From Pseudoips prasinana (taxonomy: Eukaryota > Arthropoda > Insecta > Lepidoptera > Nolidae): a stretch of 64,000 nucleotides of DNA. Below are positions 54,904-64,000 of the stretch, one piece after another. Where the stretch lies: positions 14,905,501 to 14,969,500 of the forward strand of contig OX621250.1 of the NCBI GenBank assembly GCA_951640165.1, written 5' to 3'. The position numbers and the translations under genes are program-made. The first letter of the stretch is position 1. Each line of letters opens with the position of its first letter. The notes beneath the pieces are model-generated. The model saw only the letters and a list, made by a program, of their open reading frames with translations. It was not told the origin of the DNA and searched no databases.

Positions 54904-55430
54904 GAGAATTAAATTAAAAATAATTTAATAGTTAAGAAACACGCTTTATAGCACGCACTAAAAATTACAAAATGTCCGCCATCTTGGACGTCCGGCATAT
55001 TAGATTTAAATCACGTATCTATTTTTTTCGTATTCCTGACAGCAAACCCTTGGATACCCATATCCGCCGCCATATTGCATTTGTAATGACGTTTCTTAGC
55101 TAGTCATGTATTGTCATCAGAACTCAGAGCATGTGCAAAATTTCATCCCAATCGGAGACCGGGAAGTGGTTCAAATTAAGATTACAAGATTTTATTACAT
55201 ACATAGTTACAAGAGATGCTAATAACAGCGTGTTAAAATTCAAACTTGAGAGTATCAACTCTCATCTATCATAGGTATCAAAGGGTTTGCTGTCAGGAAT
55301 ACGAAAAAAATAGTTACGTGATTTAAATCTAATATGGCGGACGTCCAAGATGGCGGACATTTTGTAATTTGTGCGTGCTAAAAAGCGTGTTTCTTAACTA
55401 TTAAATTATTTTTTAATTTAATTCTCTAAG
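54900..55430. mobile_element. 531-bp element with ~157-bp inverted arms
   Basis: The left arm 54900-55057 and right arm 55275-55430 are reverse complements, differing at only a handful of positions by eye. Both outer ends read CTTAGAGAATTAAATTAAAA. If TA (54902-54903 and 55427-55428) is the target duplication, the terminal repeat is GAGAATTAAATT.... The ~215-bp middle has no ORF. The structure is that of a fold-back or long-TIR MITE. Confidence 0.85.
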
Positions 55431-56021
55431 CCGGACAAATGAAACTCAACATTGGGACAAAATCATTGTTTATCCCAAAACGGCACGATTTTGGAGTGTC
55501 CCAGATTGTTAGATATATAGATTTTTCCATCTCCAACAGAGGACTAAATGTATTATGGTACATGATTTCTCAGTTTTGAGCCTCTTATTTCCAAAACGAA
55601 GGGGATTTTTGTTGTAGCATCACCGAGGAGAAACATATCTTCACAGTTCTTTTTATTCAAGAAATTATAATATTTAAGTTGAAGTGCCATACAGTGCGGT
55701 GTATAAAATGTAGATCGCGAGGTATATGCTAAATCGTCCAAACTATAACTGCGGCGCTGTTACGCTAGTGAAAGGGAGGGTGGCCATCTATTTTACTAGA
55801 CCAATACACCGGCATCTTTTGTGTGTGTGCATAATAGTTGCAAGGGTTAGTGGCCTGGGTGTGGTCAGTGCAGGGTATCGCAAGTGTTCGGACCCAGCTT
55901 GTTAGCCTGGGGGCAGTGTTGCCAATCCAAATCTTAAGTGGTAGACCTTATTCTTATTTAATCTTTATAATCACTTTGTATTAAACTTTTATTCGACTGT
56001 GTATACTAACTAAATGAGATG
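55431..56021. other. Intergenic stretch, no gene seen
   Basis: G+C rises at 55740-55930 (aaagggagggtggccatcta, gtgcagggtatcgcaagtgt), which may be a repeat; no family recognised. Confidence 0.35.
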
Positions 56022-56190
56022 ATGCGTGGGCAGACCCACTATAAAGTGGACCGATGATCTAATGAAGCTCGCTGGAAGCCGGTGGATGCGGACAGCTGAA
56101 GACTGGTAATCGAGGAGATCTTTAGGAGATAGGGTTATTTATTAGGCTATGTCCAACAGGGGCCATATTTCGGATGATGATGATGAAAAA
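56022..56190 (+). pseudogene. RTE-type LINE C-terminal remnant and 3' tail
   Basis: The plus frame reads GRPTIKWTDDLMKLAGSRW, MRTAEDW, stop, SRRSLGD. This is the recognisable RTE ending 'GRP--RW-DDL---AG--W---A-DR--W--LGEAY-QQW'. A stop replaces the expected arginine after W, and the remainder is degraded before (GAT)n at about 56174-56185. No reverse transcriptase catalytic part remains. Confidence 0.7.
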
Positions 56191-56349
56191 TAAAATGTTT
56201 ATAAAAAGTATTGTTCGCTTAAAAGTTAGTTTAGTTAATTTATTTAACAATATTCTTGTTTGTCTGCTATTTTTTGAACCACCTAGCTATTGAAGAGCAA
56301 GTAATAAGTAAGTGTTAGATACGGGCAAAAAAACATTGACATTTTTTAC

Positions 56350-56399
56350 AAGTTATTGGCCATACCTTGGGTCTCGACCCAAGGTATGGCCAATAACTT
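56350..56399. repeat. Perfect 24-bp inverted repeat with 2-nt centre
   Basis: aagttattggccatacctt(gggtc), centre tc, then the exact reverse complement to 56399. Confidence 0.9.
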
Positions 56400-56412
56400 A
56401 AAACAGCGCTTT

Positions 56413-56450
56413 ATAGGTCAAGCATAAGAGTGCTCTTATGCTTGACCTAT
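56413..56450. repeat. Perfect 18-bp inverted repeat with 2-nt centre
   Basis: ataggtcaagcataagag (56413-56430), centre tg, then the exact reverse complement (56433-56450). It begins 13 bp after the previous palindrome and is unrelated in sequence. Confidence 0.9.
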
Positions 56451-57028
56451 AATTATCCCACCAGATCATGACAGTCTGGAAATATCTGGAAATATGTGCA
56501 CCTAACTTTGCACACACATGTCCCATACAGAAGGCTCGTCGTTGGGATTGGCAGCCAAGGCCAAAATATGACAAGGAAACCATTATTTTTACACTTGAAA
56601 TATTGTGAGGGTAAAAAAGGAAGACTGTTTAGTAACATACCATTTAAGCTTTAGAAAAACCACGAGTTCGAAATTATGTAGAAATACAGAAAAGTAGGAT
56701 AAGTTGGCAAGTTAAGCCTGAGGGTCTAGATAAATATGGGAGCATGCGGAAGCTGGTACGTCATACGTTATGTATTAATTTATGTCTTCTTATTGACTTG
56801 GATTATATTGGATAGTGCATAGTATTTGTGGTTGGCCTGTTCTGTTGGTTTATGGGGATTTAGTGCAGTACAGTGTTGCCGCGTGACATTGAACATTTTA
56901 CATAAAAGTAATGAGCATATAACTTGGAATTTAATACCGAGATGTTGTTGTTCATGGTCGTGCTTAGACAGGCTATTTATCATTATTTATTAAAACAGGA
57001 ATACTGACACTCATATTGAATTTATATA
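56451..57028. other. Intergenic stretch, no gene seen
   Basis: Short frames on the minus strand (61-67 codons) show no domain. Confidence 0.35.
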
Positions 57029-57272
57029 AACCAGTGAAGTGCGAGTTGGACTTGCGCACAGAGTATCTTTAAAATTGGAAAAAAATACGTTAGTTGTATG
57101 GGAGCCCCATTAAATACTTTTCTATTCTATTTTTTAGAAACAAAAAAATACATCATCTGTGAAAATGTAAACTGTCTAACTATTACAGTTCATTAGATGG
57201 CAGATGTAAAGATGGACAGCGGAGTCTTAGTAATAGGGTCCCCTATACCCTTTGGCTAAGGAACTCTAAAAA
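57029..57272 (+). repeat. Common insect interspersed repeat ('gtgaagtgcgagttgg...')
   Basis: 'gtgaagtgcgagttggactt', 'gttgtatgggagccccatta', 'atacatcatctgtgaaaatg', 'acagcggagtcttagtaata', 'gggtccc..taccctttgg' and 'aactctaaaaa' form a repeat I recognise from many lepidopteran genomes. Non-coding; this copy is moderately decayed. Confidence 0.65.
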
Positions 57273-57852
57273 AGGTATTTCATCTTCGAGCATTTTTTCA
57301 TAAAACAATAGACATTAAGTGTAATTTATAAAGCAAACAATATTTATGTTGACTAATAAAAACGTTTTTGATATAAGAGCTTATAGTTCTTAGAACGTAA
57401 AACGGCCGTTAATATGGAATTTATTTGGCTCTAATACAAGTGACAGCATAATAATATGATATAATAGCGCGTCTTTATCAAATGATATTTTAGATCCATG
57501 TAACGATGGTGTTATGGTAATTTAACAAAATATTACGTTAGGCTTTATAATTATCAAATTTATAGAGTAATCATTGTAATCAATCAGTCGCGAAATTGTG
57601 AATCTTTTAAGTAGAATAAGTATTATATATTTTTTTTTGATTTTACAAACCTACAATCAAAATCCAAGCCAAGCTCACAAGCTCACGTAAAATTTTTATA
57701 TTCCCTAATAAACAGCTTTGGGTCGTGTGACTTCATAACCAGGCGTGGACGTGCCGTAAGGATCATATTTTGACTCAAGGCACAAGTCTGAGTCTCAAGT
57801 TACATTCTTTTATTGTATTTTTAACATTATAATAGTGTTGTTTGTCGTATGT
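57273..57852. other. AT-rich stretch, no gene seen
   Basis: No repeat or ORF recognised. Confidence 0.35.
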
Positions 57853-58092
57853 GCAGTGGTTACCCTAATGTCAGTTTTTTGTTTTTCAAGCCACCCAGTA
57901 GGCCTCTGACATGGCTTAACGAATGTTTCCTAGTGGTTACAACCAGGACCGACAGCTTATTGTGCCCTCTGAAGCGCGGAGACGGTCAGAAATTAAACCA
58001 CTTTGGCGGTTACCCATCTATGGATTGACCGCGAGCCTAGTTGCTTCACCTCGCCGATCACATACGGACCGGTGAGAGCATCTGGCTATCAT
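57853..58092 (-). repeat. Family A repeat, copy 8 (most complete)
   Basis: 'gtggttaccctaatgtcagt', 'aagccacccagtaggcctct', 'gacatggcttaacgaatg', 'gccctctgaagcgcggagac', 'ggtcagaaattaaaccactt', 'ttacccatctatggattgac', 'gtgagagcatctggctatc'. Used here as the family reference. Confidence 0.75.
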
Positions 58093-58120
58093 CAAAGTGT
58101 TTAGAAATGAAAAGTCTTAA

Positions 58121-58297
58121 TCACACTAATATTATAAAGGCGCAAGTTTGTGAGTATGTATGTTTGTTACTTCTTCTCGTCTAAATGGCAGAAGCGATAT
58201 TAATAAAATTTGGTATGGAGTTAGTTGACACCCTGAATTAACACATAGGCTATAATTTATAAAGTTCAACGCGGGCAATACCGCGGGGCCCAGCTAG
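58121..58297 (+). mobile_element. Short non-autonomous Helitron, 177 bp
   Basis: TC start after A, 'attataaaggcgcaagtttg', 'aaaatttggtatggagttag', hairpin cgcgggcaataccgcg, CTAG end before T (58294-58297). Confidence 0.78.
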
Positions 58298-58532
58298 TGT
58301 TTAATAAATCAAATCCATGCATTCCTCTTACGAGTTCTCCTGCTTCAATTGTGTAACTTCGAGCTACTACTGCCTGCTGCAGCTGTACTGCTGTGTTTTT
58401 TTTTTCTATAAAACCACAAAATATTTCTCGACCCGACCTCCACTTGAATCCGGGTACGAAGAATAATTATCTGTGGTTGGCACCTAACTGTAGGGTTAAA
58501 TAAAGTTAATCCAAACCCAAAACTTTGACTGC

Positions 58533-58705
58533 ACGTGTGGCGCAGCGGCTAAGACAGTCACCTCGCCGCTTTGTGTCGCGGGTTCGTGTCCCGTGCCGGA
58601 CAACTATTAGTTTGACCCATACATAGTTGTTCTGAGTCTGGGTGTAATTTGTGTCGGTCTATTATAATAATATGTTTGTAAAGTACCCCACGACACAGGA
58701 ATTAG
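58533..58705 (+). repeat. tRNA-derived SINE, family D, complete
   Basis: The head 'acgtgtggcgcagcggctaa' and B box 'gggttcgtgtcccgtgccgg' give a clear tRNA-like start. The body 'ttgttctgagtctgggtgta' and tail 'ttgtaaagtaccccacgaca' follow. The reference for the copies at 2355, 5095, 6661 and 49195. Confidence 0.8.
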
Positions 58706-60950
58706 ATTCATTAATTTATGTTTCATTCCCTAATTTAAATAAATTGCATTGTTGTACTTTTTTAAAAAATAAGCCTCGTGTAACAATTCAATATTAGCCA
58801 TGACATTTTTTGTCAGAAAATATAAATTATAAAGGTATTATTTTTTAATTTTAACCATATATAATTGCTATATTCTATTGTGGTTAGAAGTTTGATGGTT
58901 ATACGTAAAAGTATTTTCTGTTTTACATATTTTGGTTCTGTTTTTCATTTTATTTTGTAAGTTTTTTACACTCGTATTTGTTTTTCTTAGTCAATGTTTG
59001 GTCATCATAGCATATTTAAAATAACGTGTCAAATTTAAGTAAATTTAGTTAAATGGCTTATACAATACGTCGTTCAGTATATTATATAGGAATTGGATAA
59101 AATATTTTATTTCACGTAGGTAGTATCCATAACTATTTGGTTTTAATTACAAAGACACCGCACAGCTGCGCTCTTGTTGCACTACAATGAGTCAACATCC
59201 TTTTAAGAAGCGTTGATCCTATTAGGCACAATGTAAATATCGACACCAATTAAACTCACAGAATCCACGCATAATACATGTCGAAACATCAACAATTATC
59301 GCGTCAGAACCACAATGTCAGATGTGCATAAATCCGGCACAGCCCTGAACCTCAAGGTTGTCCCTAATTACACCTTTCGAATGAGACGTCATTTCCTTAC
59401 GCTTACGAAACATTAAAATGTAAAAAGAGGCTTTTTCGCGTTTCAAAGGTGTGAATTTAAATAATTGCAATAATCGCGTCGACGGACGGACATGCGAACT
59501 TAATGAACGGGTGAGCGTTCGCGAAGAAGACAGCCCGACAAAGAGTTGCAATATTGGCCGTCTATACGACACTTTAAATTTCGGTTCACACACTTCACTC
59601 AACTCAACCCAGAATAATTATAAATGAGGTCGATTCCATATTCGTAATTCTTGCCTCGGGTTAGAGGTGCCAACTCCAATAGTCAATAAAGTACGAAAAC
59701 TCTGAAATAAATAGAATATCCAATAAAAAAACGAAATCTTTATACCTGGTAAAATGAGAATTTATATTGTGTCAGGATTATTGTAATTACACAAAAATCT
59801 TATTTATTATTATTTTCGAATTATCAGATCTTAAAAAAATATTTGATGTATACATGATTTAGATACTAAAATTTCCTTATAAAGTCAAAAGAAGAATCCG
59901 TTAGAGATTAAAAAGTAAGATTATCTCACTTACAAAGAATTGGTAACCCTGAACTTGGAAGATAACATAAATATTTAAATATGAATGTTTTAAACATTAA
60001 AATAATTGAAAATTAATGAGCATTCTACGCATCTTGTACTTTTAAATTCAATCTTATCTTCTTATAATGTTTTTACTACTTGAGAGTCATTTCATGATAT
60101 GATTCTCACTTTTTGTATTATTATGATGAGTATTAAAAATCTGTGGCATGGGGCTGAAAAAGAACATATTATTGATTATATTATTTTGTTTTAAAATCTT
60201 CCTGAAGATTATTTTAAGTGTGAAAATATTAACAAAAAGATTATCCGCATAATAGAAAACATCCTAACCTAAAATACCACGATAATATTTTACCAAAACT
60301 GAACTCTAAAAATGCAATCATAAAATTTACTTTTGCGAGTACCTCTAAAATGCCATTAATACATCCTTAATAACAAAAAGCACTTAGCCTCATGGAAGCA
60401 TGCACTTATAATATAACAGAACTTTCTCATATGGCTGATAAAGCGATCAACTCACAATCGAACAGAGAAATCTCAACTGTTTTTTGGCCATTGTAAAGTT
60501 TTATTACCCCGAATTTGCGACAATTGTATTGACGATTGAAGAGCGTGGTACGATAATCAAGGCTTAAACTTACTTCAACTTTTGGTACTGCTTCGGGTTA
60601 TTTTCTCTGTTTTATATGTGTTTTATTGCCAGTAATAAGCTTTAATTTACCTAAAGTGTGGAGTAAATAGAAGCGAAAATGCACTTGTAAAAATGTTCTT
60701 ATAAAGCAATTATTACTTATTTGGAAAGAGCACACAATTCATAACCATATTATGAGTGCAGTTCAGTTCCAGTAAAATTGAGAAATCATGAATTTATTTG
60801 CTCGGCAGCAATCGAACATGCCTTTTCTACTTAACTGCCATATGCAGTTTTGAAAAAACTATGACATACTGAAAAAAGTCGCTCGAACTTAAAATGAAGG
60901 TTTGCCTTAAATAGCGAAATAATTTAGTTTGAAGTTAAAATGCAGGGTTT
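58706..60950. other. AT-rich stretch with one G+C-richer patch
   Basis: No gene accepted. The patch 59310-59610 is listed separately. The rest is mostly below 30% G+C. Confidence 0.4.
59310..59610. promoter_or_regulatory. G+C-richer single-copy patch, possible regulatory element
   Basis: In a long AT-rich region this patch holds 'gagacgtcattt' (CRE/ATF-like), 'aaaggtgtgaattt' (T-box half-site-like AGGTGTGA) and 'tcgcgtcgacggacggacat'. The 94-codon minus frame through it (59318-59602) has no domain. The motif evidence is weak. Confidence 0.2.
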
Positions 60951-60951
60951 A

Positions 60952-61267
60952 TCTATACATATAATAAAATCGTAGGAAAGTCAAAACTGTACATTGAATA
61001 TTTTTTAAAAAGGATACTTGTGGCGTGATACAATGCATGTCGAAGCCAAAAATATAGTTTTTAGAATGTTTGTCTGTTTGTCTGTATGTATTTCCGGGCT
61101 AAACTAAAAAAGTACTGCATGGATTTACTTAAAATTTTGCATGAATATTACTAAGAGGTCGGGTCAACATATAGGCCAACATATTATCTCGCTGTCACTC
61201 AGGGGGAGGAGCTGTGATAATTTATAAAATTTAACGCGGGTAAAACCGCGGGGCACAGCTCGTCTAG
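60952..61267 (+). mobile_element. Non-autonomous Helitron, ~316 bp
   Basis: TCTATACATATAATAAAATC start after A; 'tgtctgtttgtctgtatgta' inside; hairpin cgcgggtaaaaccgcg; degraded end 'gggcacagctcgtctag'. The start is shared with the 40237 copy and the end with the 177-180 bp copies, so it bridges the two size classes. Confidence 0.72.
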
Positions 61268-61571
61268 AATATAACCCTGTATTCAAGATAAACCTTCATT
61301 GTAACTTCAAGCTATTTTTTTCTTTTTATTCTTAATCTCATTGACCGACTTGAAAAAGAGGTTATCAATATGAATGTATGTTGGTTGCTTTTTTACGTTA
61401 CACGATATCTACTTTGTAATGATTTTCAAAATTATGTATTTACTGTTAGGGAATGCTTTTAGAATGGTCCCATGGTAAGGAAATATCAAAGCCTGTTCTA
61501 TATTTTTAAAACAATATTAAGTAAGTATTTGTTACTTAATTTTATTTCGTATTTAATTTGACCCGTTTCGT
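61268..61571. other. AT-rich stretch, no gene seen
   Basis: Nothing recognised. Confidence 0.3.
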
Positions 61572-61735
61572 CATCCTGACTGCTGGATGGGTTAGATCCC
61601 TACCTGGGACAATTATATTTGCGTGATGAGAACGATTATTCGTTCTATGTCTGGTTGCCATCGTACAAGCTCTGCCTAATTAAGGGCTGATGGCAGTGTG
61701 TACATTGTGCCAAGATATTTATTTATTTCATGTCG
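61572..61735 (+). repeat. SINE family B/C fragment (plus strand)
   Basis: 'gactgctggatgggttagat' (degenerate B box region), 'acctgggacaattatatttg', 'cgttctatgtctggttgcca' and 'gctctgcctaattaagggct' match the body of the SINEs at 12110 (reversed) and 31735. Confidence 0.55.
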
Positions 61736-61737
61736 GT

Positions 61738-61795
61738 AAAGGAGGAGTAAAAGAGATAACATACGTAATGATGTTATCTCCTCTACTCCTCCTTT
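61738..61795. repeat. Inverted repeat, 25-bp arms with two mismatches, 8-nt loop
   Basis: aaaggaggagtaaaagagat(aacat) at 61738-61762 and its near-exact reverse complement at 61771-61795. It lies directly after the SINE fragment. Confidence 0.8.
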
Positions 61796-61903
61796 TTGTA
61801 TTGGTTGAGAATATAAGCTTTTCAATTTGATCTATATTTAAAATTAGAATGAATATTTTTATAAATAGATTAAAATAAAGTAATTGATAGGAAGATGTTG
61901 ATG

Positions 61904-63160
61904 TACATTCAGTCAAAAAAGTATCGAGAATCGATGATTTGTTTATGGTTGTAACTGTTTTCCATTTTGGCGCGGAGTTTGAGTTGCATCTGTTATTCTG
62001 TTATTTATATTAACTGTATTTAATATAGTGTGTATTGCTAATTTCATAATGGACAAAAATATCGAACAAAGAGTTTGTCTTAAATTTTGCATCGCTAATG
62101 GAATTTTGTGTTCGAAGTCACTGAAAATGTTACAGAAGGCTTACGGTGAATCGACTTTATCAAAAACTCGTGCTTATGAGTGGTTCAAAGCGTTCAAAAG
62201 CGGTCGAGATGTGATGAAAGATTTGCCTCGCTCTGGTAGGCCATCAACGTCTGCAACTGAAGTTAACATCGCAAAAGTGAAGGAAATAGTAACTGAAAAT
62301 CCTCATTTAACTCTGAAAGAGATCGCCGCCGAACTTTCTGTATCTCACGAGTCGATTCGTACCATTTTAACTAATCATTTGGGTTTGAAACATGATGCCG
62401 CTCGGCTAGTCCCAAAAGATCTGAATTTTCTCCAAAAACTCAATCGCATGAAAGTCGCTGAGGACAGGGTAGAACGAGTAAATTCCGACCCAACTATCAT
62501 GAAACGCGTTGTTACTGGTGACGAGACGTGGGTTTACGAGTTTGATATGCAAACTAGTCAACAAGCTTCAGAGTGGCGCCTTACAACTGAACCGAAACCG
62601 AAAAAACCACGCCAAAGTCGATCAAAAGTCAAAGTCATGTTGACTGTTTTCTTTGACTATCGCGGTGTTGTGCACTCTGAATTCTTACCGGAAGGTCGAG
62701 CGGTAAATAAAGAATATTATTTGAGCGTTATGCGGCGTTTAAGAGAGCAAATTCGACGAAAAAGGCCAGATTTGTGGAAAGAAAATTCTTCAATTTTGCA
62801 CCACGATAATACGCCTTCGCACAAGGCCATCGATGTGAAAGAATTTTTGACCAAACACTCAACAAATACCATCCAGCAACCACCATATTCACCAGATATG
62901 GCTCCAGCTGACTTCTTTCTTTTTCATAAACTCAAATTACCACTTTTCAATCGGTAGAAGACATAAAGGAGAATTCGCGGCGAGAACTGAACTCAATTCC
63001 GAAAGCAGCGTTTAAAAAATGTTTTGATGAATGGATTATTCGTTGGCGTAAGTGTATCGTTTTTGAATGAGCATACTTTGAAGGTGATAAAATAAATTTG
63101 GATGAATAACCAACATTTTGTATATTATTGATCTTTTCCCGGTACTTTCTTGACAGAGTA
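61904..63160 (+). mobile_element. Degraded mariner element, second lineage
   Basis: The left end 'cagtcaaaaaagtatcgaga' (from about 61909) and the reversed right end 'ctgtcaagaaagtaccggga' (to about 63156) pair imperfectly over ~28 bp. TA lies near both (61904-61905, 63159-63160), but the spacing to the repeat differs by two bases, so the exact borders are uncertain. It contains the broken transposase. Confidence 0.7.
62049..63109 (+). pseudogene. Mariner DD34D transposase, inactivated
   Basis: From the ATG at 62049 (an earlier GTG at 62028 is in frame) the protein shows an HTH region (LKFCIANGILCSKSLKML), GRPS linker, second HTH (LTLKEIAAELSVSHESIRTI), then D158 (VTGDETWVYEF), D253 (LHHDNTPSHKA) and D288 (SPDMAPADFFLF), with 34 residues between the last two. 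The frame ends at 62957 after LPLFNR. Continuing in another frame, the family's usual end is still readable (FQSVEDIKENSRREL .. FKKCFDEW) but contains a TGA at about 63068-63070 before the end at 63109. So there is one frameshifting deletion just after KLKLPL plus one nonsense codon. The protein is quite different from the transposase at 51578, so this is a separate lineage. Confidence 0.85.
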
Positions 63161-63215
63161 GTATAGAGGAAAATTAATTTAAAAGTTTTATATACTTGCG
63201 TTAAAATAAAAATTT

Positions 63216-63340
63216 CTGATCATCTGATCCCAAAGAAGAGCTTGACTATGGGATCCAGATAACTGATGTATTAAATATACTACTTTATTATTTACCCAGA
63301 CTCAGGACAAACAGACATGTTCATACACACAAAAATGGAT
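63216..63340 (-). repeat. SINE family B fragment
   Basis: 'tctgatcatctgatcccaaa', 'gagcttgactatgggatcca', 'acccagactcaggacaaaca' and 'gacatgttcatacacacaaa'. The tRNA-like head is missing. Confidence 0.6.
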
Positions 63341-63369
63341 CCGTGGCAATTTTTTTAATTCACCACTTA

Positions 63370-63640
63370 ACTTACATTTTTTTCGATAGTTTGAAAAAGC
63401 CTATTTTTTTTTATTTCATTCTTATTTTAAACATTTATAATTATATAGTTAGTTAGAAATATATACATTTATAAATAAATAAAATAGACGACCCATCGCC
63501 AACGAGAGCAGGATCCACGCTACTGATGTTCAAGGCTCCAGAGGAGGAACTTCCTTACAATACCTGCAGTCTCTAAAAGTTCTGAACCAGACTCTTGACC
63601 CAATTGCCTAACGCAAACCTCCTATTATTATTATAACGTC
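63370..63640 (-). repeat. Probable LINE 3' UTR (minus strand)
   Basis: Minus strand reads '..ggatcctgctctcgttggcg', 'atgggtcgtctattttattt' and an AT-rich tail. I recall this ending from lepidopteran LINE copies. No coding part was recognised. Confidence 0.35.
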
Positions 63641-64000
63641 TATAATGCCTAAAAATACCGTCTTAACCTTAATATCCAGAGAGTAAAATGAAGGTGAGAG
63701 ATTGGCGCTAAACACAATATTCAATGTTTAGTTTTTAATTAAGTAAAAGATATAAAACTAATAAGTTCATTTAAATTCAAAGACGCTGTGTGAAATTGAT
63801 AAAGTAAACCTTGCTTTATTATTTTACGGTTAATTAATGAACTGTATAAGCTAAGAACTACAGTTATGAATATTCATAGAGAGCCTAGCGGGCTATTGAC
63901 AACCGCCTAAGTGTCAATCTATGATAATAACATATCGGGGTGTCAACACTGCTATTCAACATAATATTGATGAGGTTGAGAGTGCGAGGATATATAATAG
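63641..64000. other. AT-rich stretch at the window end
   Basis: Nothing recognised. Confidence 0.3.

Overview
The window is about 65% A+T animal DNA. Its dispersed repeats point to a butterfly or moth (Lepidoptera). They include several tRNA-derived SINE families, RTE-type LINE tails ending in GATGATGATG and preceded by the conserved 'ctttcggctgatatgatg' end, short Helitrons ending in hairpin plus CTAG, and a Dong/R4-type retrotransposon sitting in a TAA array. The order is recognised from repeat families I know, not from any marker gene. The species is not determined.

I found no convincing host protein-coding gene. The three substantial coding regions all belong to transposons. (1) A full-length R4/Dong-clade non-LTR retrotransposon (about 15798-19320) has one uninterrupted ORF with reverse transcriptase, a CCHC zinc knuckle and a restriction-like endonuclease. 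(2) A mariner of the cecropia (Hsmar1-like) type (51391-52672) is structurally complete, with matching terminal inverted repeats, a TA target duplication and a 339-codon DD34D transposase. (3) A second, unrelated mariner (about 61904-63160) is broken by a frameshift near its 3' end and by an in-frame stop.

Layout. 1-15.8 kb: AT-rich single-copy DNA with SINEs, a 141-bp MITE, and one doubtful 51-codon ORF at 11642. 15.8-19.3 kb: the Dong element. 19.3-29.9 kb: LINE tails, a ~365-bp unit repeated three times (22.6-23.7 kb), a ~95-bp satellite of about ten units (26.0-27.0 kb), and a head-to-head pair of tRNA-like SINEs (28.8-29.2 kb). 30-45 kb: mixed SINEs, LINE C-terminal relics, a hAT-like MITE, two Helitrons and two more MITE copies. 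45-55.4 kb: nested DNA elements, the intact mariner, and a 531-bp element with ~157-bp inverted arms. 55.4-64 kb: more repeats and the decayed mariner.

The genes do not form a pathway. Each autonomous element encodes its own mobilisation machinery. The short elements (SINEs, MITEs, non-autonomous Helitrons) would depend on enzymes made elsewhere. The pattern no standard feature explains is a set of at least twelve short, tightly spaced, near-perfect inverted duplications, each of different sequence, spread over the window. All repeat-family assignments come from reading the sequence and from memory of lepidopteran repeats. No database search was possible.
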